64,000 nt of DNA from positions 1 to 64,000 of the forward strand of contig JAQUGO010000002.1 of assembly GCA_028684065.1 (NCBI GenBank), read 5' to 3'. The translations under genes and the position numbers were made by a program. Positions 58,263 through 64,000 of the stretch are shown here, in pieces. Origin of the DNA: Sulfurospirillaceae bacterium. GTDB lineage: Bacteria > Campylobacterota > Campylobacteria > Campylobacterales > Sulfurospirillaceae. Numbering within the stretch: position 1 is the first letter of the stretch; each line of letters begins with the position of its first letter. The notes under the pieces are model-generated. The model was not told the DNA's origin. It saw only the letters and a list, made by a program, of their open reading frames with translations, and did no database searches.

Positions 58263-61200
58263 CTTGTTGAAAAATATCTTTTTTAATTTTATTCAAGCTA
58301 ATAGGCACAAGATAACGGGCATTATCTTTAAATACATATTTGTTTTCTTCTACCAATCGTATTGCATTATTAATAGCATCACGTAATTCATACACAGTAT
58401 AAAAAATCAATTCATCTTTTTCATCATTATCAAAATCTGAGTCATACTCAAAAGGGTAGGACTTAAATTTACGTGTTTCTCTTTTTCTTTTAGAAAGGCT
58501 ACTTTCAATTATTTCAGCTGTATACGAAGATATAGGATATTTTTCCAGTTTAGAAAGGAAGTACCCTAGATTAAATAATTGCGTACTTGGTAGAAACATT
58601 GCATTTGGCAACCATCTTGTTTGAGTCACTAATTGAAACATTAAAATTCCAATTGCAAATATTTTACGTTCTTCTTGATGTGTAGATTCAATAAAATCAG
58701 AAAAATATCTATTGTCAATTATTTCTTCACAATCTATCATATTAATTTCATCATCCTTTTGCAAGACTATATTGTAAGGGAATGAGGTAAAAATTTTATC
58801 AGGACTTTTTACATCTTCGATATTTACATTACAATATCTATCAAGTATTTTTTTGATATATCCTAGAATTTTTAATTCTTTATCCTGTTGAAAATCCTTA
58901 TTTTTTAAGAAATCTAAAATAAATGTTTGTGATTCTTTAGCTTTCATATATTTTACATATTTTAATGCATCTATATTTACGATAACATCTTTAGAAAAAT
59001 TCACACTTCTATTCTCAAATACTTTATACCACCATGAAAAAGCAAGATATGAATTATTTTTTTGCTGTAAAAGTTTTTTAATTCCATTATCATTTATTGA
59101 ATCTGGGTATAAAGCAGCAACAGCAGTGAATGCGAAGTTATTTTCAATATTTGCACTTTCTAAATAAAGCTTAGCTATAGATAAATGATTATTTTCATTT
59201 TGACTTGAAAATTTTTCAATTAAACTCCAAATAATCTTATCTGCATCTAAATTTTTATTTTCTAGATATTCAATAGGTGAATTATTCCAATCTATAAGTT
59301 CAAAATTATTTATAAGGGTATCACTATTTTCAAGCTTTAGTTTGTTGACTATATTGTCATTTAATTCATTTAAGAGAAAAAGTATCGTGCCAATTGTAGT
59401 TTTTAAATATTCTTGTGATTGCTTAAAATAATATGTCTGATCGCTTCCTGGAAGTATCTTTTTTAAAAAATTTGGACTCAAGATTTGCCTAAAATAACTA
59501 CATTTTCGATTTATCTCTCTATAAGAAAGTTGTGTATTTTGCAGTAATTTATAAACACGTATTAAAGAATGTATTAATAAATCATAAAAAAAAGTTTTGA
59601 TATAAATATTAGATACTTCATTAATAATCTTGGATTCTTTCATTTCATTTACTAAATCCCAAATTGTTATAAGTTCATTTTTATAATGGGTATCTTTGAT
59701 TTCTATTTCTGAAAAGCCATTTTTTTCACAAAACAGCAGAGCATTTTTCCACAATCTTAATTTTTCAGGATGCTTATGGATAGCATAAATCAGAAGTTTA
59801 AATATTCGTCTTCTATCTTCTTGAATATTCTGTTCTAAGTCATTCTTTGTTTGTACCAAATCTTTATTTAACTGTTCCACTTTTTTATCATTTTTATCTT
59901 TATTTAACTGTTCAAATAATTTTCTTTTTTTGAGATATATTTCAGAAAAATCATGATTTTTTCTGGATGTCAATAATGCCAATCTTGAAGCAGCATACGA
60001 AACTCTAGTGTCTTTTCTAATTTCATCATCAGGAAAGTCAGTAATTAGTAAATGCTCTAAATCACCCAAAACTCGTTTTCCTTCAGCTTCATCCAATAAA
60101 TCAAATGGAGTATGGTTTATCATAGACATTTTTTCAAGTGTCAAATTCATTAGCGTAGATGGGTAGTGAGGATCTAACCTCATTTCGTGAATTGCTTTTT
60201 CTCTCAATTCCTCTAACTTATCATTAGTTTGTCCACTCTTCGGATTGAATTTTTTGTCTAAATATTCTGCATATTCATCTGGTTTTGTTTTCTTCCAATT
60301 TATTTCAATACATGATCGGCCTGATGAATCCTTAAAATGCGTTTCAAGTAATGATTTATATTGTTCAACCCAATTAACGAGATTGTCCACATTAGTAGAT
60401 AAAAAAGTATGATCATCCACAAATCTAAAATGTGCAATTTCTTTTTTTTCTTCAATGAGTATATTAGCCTCAATATCAACTTTAAGCATAGCGATATTTG
60501 AAAGAAATCCAGCACTAAATAATCCTGTTGGGATACCATTGTAAATTAAATCTTTTGCACCCAAACCAATGATCTCAAAATATTTATCATCTAAATGTTC
60601 TAGCCCATGATATGAAATTTTAAATTTCAATAATAATGATATAAGATTTTTCAACTTGTGGGAATCTGTATAATCTTCTTTTAGTTTAACTCCAAAATTT
60701 TCAAAATTTTGTTCAATTATTTCAACTTTCGCACTGGGATAAAACTTTGTTAAATCAATACTACACCAATATAAATCAGATTGGTTTTTTTTCCAATAGT
60801 TTGGTTCTTTATATCTTACTTTATGTGTTTTATTTAGATGATTATTTTCTTCAATATTATCTTTCTCTTCTTTATTTAAAGTGCCTTTGTTGCTGGTCAT
60901 AAGTTTTGCTGTGAGATAAATATCTTTCCTAAATCTTGGCCAGCTTTGCTGAAAACTTCTATATGCATTTGTTATTGTGTTACGATAAGGTCCATATCCC
61001 CATACTATTTTGCCATTTTTCTTTTTTTCTTTAGGGAACATACTAATATATAATCTATTTCCATAGCTCCAAAATGGCATTTGTTTATCATAATATCTAC
61101 CAATAATATTCATGACAGCTAACCAAACCACTTGATCTCTCACTGCAACCCAAAACATTTGACGACTCTGTGCTTCGCCCTTTTCATCTTGTCCTTTTGG

Positions 61201-61413
61201 AAAAAAAATAGGTTGTAAAGGAGTTAGCGTATAATTTTCTTGTTGAATTTCTTGTACTATTTTTTTTAACTCGTTTTCATAATTTGCTGAGAAAGAAGCA
61301 AGCTCTAATTGATCATACCAATGTTCATGTTTTTGATAAAAAGATTTTGCTTTTTCCCATGCCCAGTGAAGATTTTCTAATTGAACAATTTCCGCAATAA
61401 TAGATTGGTTCAT
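58246..61413 (-). CDS. UG/Abi-type reverse transcriptase (DRT-like), 1055 aa with a long C-terminal extension
   Basis: RT motifs: SYGNRLY, WCSIDLTKFYPSAKVE, NGIPTGLFSAGFLSNIAM, FRFVDDHTFLST (FVDD); about 600-aa helical C-terminal region. Confidence 0.88.
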   Translation of the reverse strand: MNQSIIAEIVQLENLHWAWEKAKSFYQKHEHWYDQLELASFSANYENELKKIVQEIQQENYTLTPLQPIFFPKGQDEKGEAQSRQMFWVAVRDQVVWLAVMNIIGRYYDKQMPFWSYGNRLYISMFPKEKKKNGKIVWGYGPYRNTITNAYRSFQQSWPRFRKDIYLTAKLMTSNKGTLNKEEKDNIEENNHLNKTHKVRYKEPNYWKKNQSDLYWCSIDLTKFYPSAKVEIIEQNFENFGVKLKEDYTDSHKLKNLISLLLKFKISYHGLEHLDDKYFEIIGLGAKDLIYNGIPTGLFSAGFLSNIAMLKVDIEANILIEEKKEIAHFRFVDDHTFLSTNVDNLVNWVEQYKSLLETHFKDSSGRSCIEINWKKTKPDEYAEYLDKKFNPKSGQTNDKLEELREKAIHEMRLDPHYPSTLMNLTLEKMSMINHTPFDLLDEAEGKRVLGDLEHLLITDFPDDEIRKDTRVSYAASRLALLTSRKNHDFSEIYLKKRKLFEQLNKDKNDKKVEQLNKDLVQTKNDLEQNIQEDRRRIFKLLIYAIHKHPEKLRLWKNALLFCEKNGFSEIEIKDTHYKNELITIWDLVNEMKESKIINEVSNIYIKTFFYDLLIHSLIRVYKLLQNTQLSYREINRKCSYFRQILSPNFLKKILPGSDQTYYFKQSQEYLKTTIGTILFLLNELNDNIVNKLKLENSDTLINNFELIDWNNSPIEYLENKNLDADKIIWSLIEKFSSQNENNHLSIAKLYLESANIENNFAFTAVAALYPDSINDNGIKKLLQQKNNSYLAFSWWYKVFENRSVNFSKDVIVNIDALKYVKYMKAKESQTFILDFLKNKDFQQDKELKILGYIKKILDRYCNVNIEDVKSPDKIFTSFPYNIVLQKDDEINMIDCEEIIDNRYFSDFIESTHQEERKIFAIGILMFQLVTQTRWLPNAMFLPSTQLFNLGYFLSKLEKYPISSYTAEIIESSLSKRKRETRKFKSYPFEYDSDFDNDEKDELIFYTVYELRDAINNAIRLVEENKYVFKDNARYLVPISLNKIKKDIFQQGESND

Positions 61414-62417
61414 ATAATACGCCCTTTTATTACTTCATTTAAATCATTGTATTGCTTAGGTATTTGTATACGCTTAATTGTTTTTATTTGGCTGAAAAAC
61501 CTTTGAATACTTTGGAAAAATTTTTCTCCACCTGCATCATTGTCTGGTGCAATATAAATATCATAATTCTTCAATATTGACACATATGAACTTTTAAAAT
61601 TTGATGCACCCATTATCCCAATTACATTCCAACCAAATTCTTTTGCTGAGAGCGCATCAGTTAATCCTTCTGTAATAACTACTTTTTCACCTACTTTTAG
61701 ATCTTTTAAAATTTGTTCATTAAATATTGTTGATTCTATGGAAGATAAGTTCATCCAACGAATTTTAGGATGGTCATAAAATCTTCCTTGTAAATAGTTT
61801 ATTTTATTTTCATGATTATAAAAAGGAAAAACAATAACATCTTGCCACCATATGGGTCTACTTTTCTGGTCATTATTAATCCATAATCCACATTGCACTA
61901 ATCTATCAATCCCCCACCGTTTTTTTGCTTCATTAAAAAATTCATTTGTTAACAGAATATCTCTAATATTGAAATATCTAAGAGTATCTTCATTTATATT
62001 TCGTGCTTTAAAATAGTCAATCGCTTTTTTACTTAACGTTGTATTATTAATTATCCACTCATATATTTCTGCGTTAGGTTGATACTCATTAGTTTCAATT
62101 TTTTTTATATCTTGTTTGAATACTTTCTTTTTTATACATTGATTTGAAGAATCATGAATAAATCGATCCATTAGCCATTGGCAAGCTTCTTGAAAATCAA
62201 CTCCGCCATATTCCATAATTAAATTAATCGGACCTCCACCAATTCCACAACCAAAACATTTGAATTTATTTTTTGAATACTGAAAAGAAAGACTAGGTGT
62301 TTTTGTATCATGTCCAGCAAAGCACATCGCCTTTGTATTTTTATTTATCTCTATCCCTAAGATTTGCGCTACTTCTTTGATGGGAATATTATTTAATAAT
62401 TCCGTATCATATTTCAT
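61410..62417 (-). CDS. DnaG-like primase: CHC2 zinc finger plus TOPRIM domain
   Basis: CFAGHDTKTPSLSF...KFKCFGCGIGGGPINLI (CHC2); VVITEGLTDALSAKEFGWNVIGIMGAS...IYIAPDNDAGGEKF (TOPRIM Glu and DxD); 335 aa. Confidence 0.9.
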   Translation of the reverse strand: MKYDTELLNNIPIKEVAQILGIEINKNTKAMCFAGHDTKTPSLSFQYSKNKFKCFGCGIGGGPINLIMEYGGVDFQEACQWLMDRFIHDSSNQCIKKKVFKQDIKKIETNEYQPNAEIYEWIINNTTLSKKAIDYFKARNINEDTLRYFNIRDILLTNEFFNEAKKRWGIDRLVQCGLWINNDQKSRPIWWQDVIVFPFYNHENKINYLQGRFYDHPKIRWMNLSSIESTIFNEQILKDLKVGEKVVITEGLTDALSAKEFGWNVIGIMGASNFKSSYVSILKNYDIYIAPDNDAGGEKFFQSIQRFFSQIKTIKRIQIPKQYNDLNEVIKGRII

Positions 62418-63147
62418 TTTTAAGAACTTTTGTACAACATTTTTTAAGTTCAGATAATGAAGAACAAATAGCTCTCAATTGTTCTTCATTAGATATTTCT
62501 CCATTTATTCCTTGAATCAATTTTTCAATAGGAAAAATAATTAGTCTAAATTTTTCACTTTTATAATTTTCTTCGAATTCATAATAAGATTTACAAATCC
62601 TTTTTCCATTTTCATGACTTATCATCATTTCTGCAATTTGCCGTTGTTGCAAGGAATAGATAGGAGTCATAAATGCTGTAGACCTAAGATTCACATTCAC
62701 GGAATGAATGGCATTAAAAAAATCTTTTTCATCTTTTTTTTCGTTAAAAATTTCATAGTTAATTTCTTCTTTTAAAACTTGTATCCAACACAAATATTGT
62801 GCAAAATAATAAAGTGAACTTGGCATATAATAGTTATATTCTAGTTCATCCTCCAGAAGAGCTTTCTTACCATTTTTATTAATAAAATAATCCAATCTAC
62901 CTATCAATCCATTGACTGAACTTAAAACAGGATTTGTCCATTTTTTTAGTTCTTCAAATTTTCTATTATCTTTTTCATACAATTTTTTAATTTCGTTTTT
63001 TTCATTTTCTAATTCTATCTTTAACTCATTTTTATATTTTTCTAATGTCATTTTTGATGCTGTATCTAAAATCTTTTTACCAAGAAAAACTACTCCTGTC
63101 GTAATAACTGATATGCTAGAAAAATAAACAATTATTTCTTGAATCAT
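62407..63147 (-). CDS. Membrane-anchored coiled-coil protein, first gene of the RT operon
   Basis: N-terminal TM MIQEIIVYFSSISVITTGVVFLGKKIL followed by a charged coiled coil; RBS taggagt; 11-bp overlap with the primase gene. Confidence 0.65.
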   Translation of the reverse strand: MIQEIIVYFSSISVITTGVVFLGKKILDTASKMTLEKYKNELKIELENEKNEIKKLYEKDNRKFEELKKWTNPVLSSVNGLIGRLDYFINKNGKKALLEDELEYNYYMPSSLYYFAQYLCWIQVLKEEINYEIFNEKKDEKDFFNAIHSVNVNLRSTAFMTPIYSLQQRQIAEMMISHENGKRICKSYYEFEENYKSEKFRLIIFPIEKLIQGINGEISNEEQLRAICSSLSELKKCCTKVLKNEI

Positions 63148-63168
63148 TATAATTACTCCTATTTAAAT

Positions 63169-64000
63169 TTAAAGTTCCACAACTCTCTCAAACATCTCTT
63201 TTATCTCCATTTCATGGCTTATCAAAAATATCTGTCTGTACTGTTCTTTTATGGTATGAAATGCTTCTAAGATTTCCATTCTTCGGTTTTCGTCTTGACT
63301 TCCAAAGACTTCGTCAAACGCTAAAAATCCCACGCTACTGGCACCGTTCAGTTCACTCAGTGTTTTAGAGATGGCGATACGAAGCACTAAGTTAGCAAGG
63401 TCTATCTCTCCGCCGCTGAAGCGTTCTATGGGGTAGCATTTGCCCTCGTCGTAGATGAAAAAGTCAAAGTCGTTGTTCACTTCGATGTATTGGTATTTGC
63501 CTTTGGTGATGGTGGCGTACATCTGCGAGGCGATTTGCGAGATGCGTGGGGCTATTTTTGAGTTGAGTTTGGTTTTAAACTCACTAAGGCTCAGTTTGAT
63601 TTTCTCATAGTCTTGCAAATCGTCTTTTTTACTCTGTACTTTTTTAAGTTGTATGTCGTTATTTTCCAGAGCGTTTTGCAAGGTTTTTATCTCGCCTTCA
63701 TTTTTGGCTATCTTTTCTTTTAGCTCTGAGATAACGCTGTATTGTTTCTCTTTTTGCTTTTGAAGTTCGTCGTATTCACTTTGTTTTGCGGTGTGTTTTG
63801 GCTCATCGTAGAGTGTTTTTTGCACTTCCAATTCTTTCTCTTTTGACTTTACATGTAAAGCTTCTGCACTTTTTACTGTAAGTGCCAAATCCTCTCTCAC
63901 GCCCTGCTCTCGTTTGAGTTCTGTTTCAAGACTTAGGACGGCTTCATACTTTGGTTTTAGCTCCAAAAAGCTTTTTTGTAGGCTTACATGTAAGGCTTCA
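63169..64000 (-). CDS. sbcC: SbcC/Rad50-like SMC ATPase (C-terminal part; 5' end beyond window)
   Basis: FSGGEIDLANLVLRIAISKTL, FLAFDEVFGSQDENRRMEILEAF, IFLISHEMEIKEMFERVVEL; coiled coil reads through toward the window edge. Confidence 0.82.
   Translation of the reverse strand, partial: EALHVSLQKSFLELKPKYEAVLSLETELKREQGVREDLALTVKSAEALHVKSKEKELEVQKTLYDEPKHTAKQSEYDELQKQKEKQYSVISELKEKIAKNEGEIKTLQNALENNDIQLKKVQSKKDDLQDYEKIKLSLSEFKTKLNSKIAPRISQIASQMYATITKGKYQYIEVNNDFDFFIYDEGKCYPIERFSGGEIDLANLVLRIAISKTLSELNGASSVGFLAFDEVFGSQDENRRMEILEAFHTIKEQYRQIFLISHEMEIKEMFERVVEL

Noticed and set aside
57402-63147. Possible retron (msr/msd) or group II intron RT
   Set aside because: No intergenic space for an ncRNA within the overlapping operon, no maturase/HNH domain, RT of 1055 aa with long helical C-terminus; fits UG/Abi-type better.

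Overview
The window appears to be a chromosomal segment of a Campylobacterota (epsilonproteobacterial) organism. Sulfurospirillum-like is an inference from gene content and protein style. From left to right it holds: the end of a di-heme cytochrome c1 gene and a porin; a molybdopterin oxidoreductase operon (TorD-like chaperone, catalytic subunit, FeS subunit) followed by a response regulator / solute-binding protein / histidine kinase cluster; a conserved minus-strand housekeeping block (fusA, rpsG, rpsL, rpoC, rpoB, rplL, rplJ, rplA, rplK, nusG, secE, tRNA-Trp, rpmG, tuf, four tRNAs); putA and a liv branched-chain amino-acid transporter operon; a mixed metabolic region (38-53 kb); and an accessory, defence-island-like region (about 53-64 kb). 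The strongest novelty candidate is a compact minus-strand operon at 57402-63147. It has four overlapping genes: a membrane-anchored coiled-coil protein, a DnaG-like CHC2/TOPRIM primase, a 1055-aa UG/Abi-type reverse transcriptase with an intact FVDD motif, and a stand-alone nitrilase (C-N hydrolase). It resembles a split DRT1-like (RT plus nitrilase) defence system with a primase and a membrane protein added, and lies 21 bp downstream of an sbcC-like gene. Other notable signals are: a recurrent palindrome TTACATGTAA (10 exact copies, all right of 37.5 kb), found both in gene-end hairpins and inside CDSs where it reads Leu-His-Val; a matching 19-bp operator-like palindrome upstream of a small RHH-like gene and upstream of putA; an 84-bp hairpin-containing repeat in three copies upstream of putA; and broken 5' and 3' remnants of a DUF2779 gene bracketing an intact copy.
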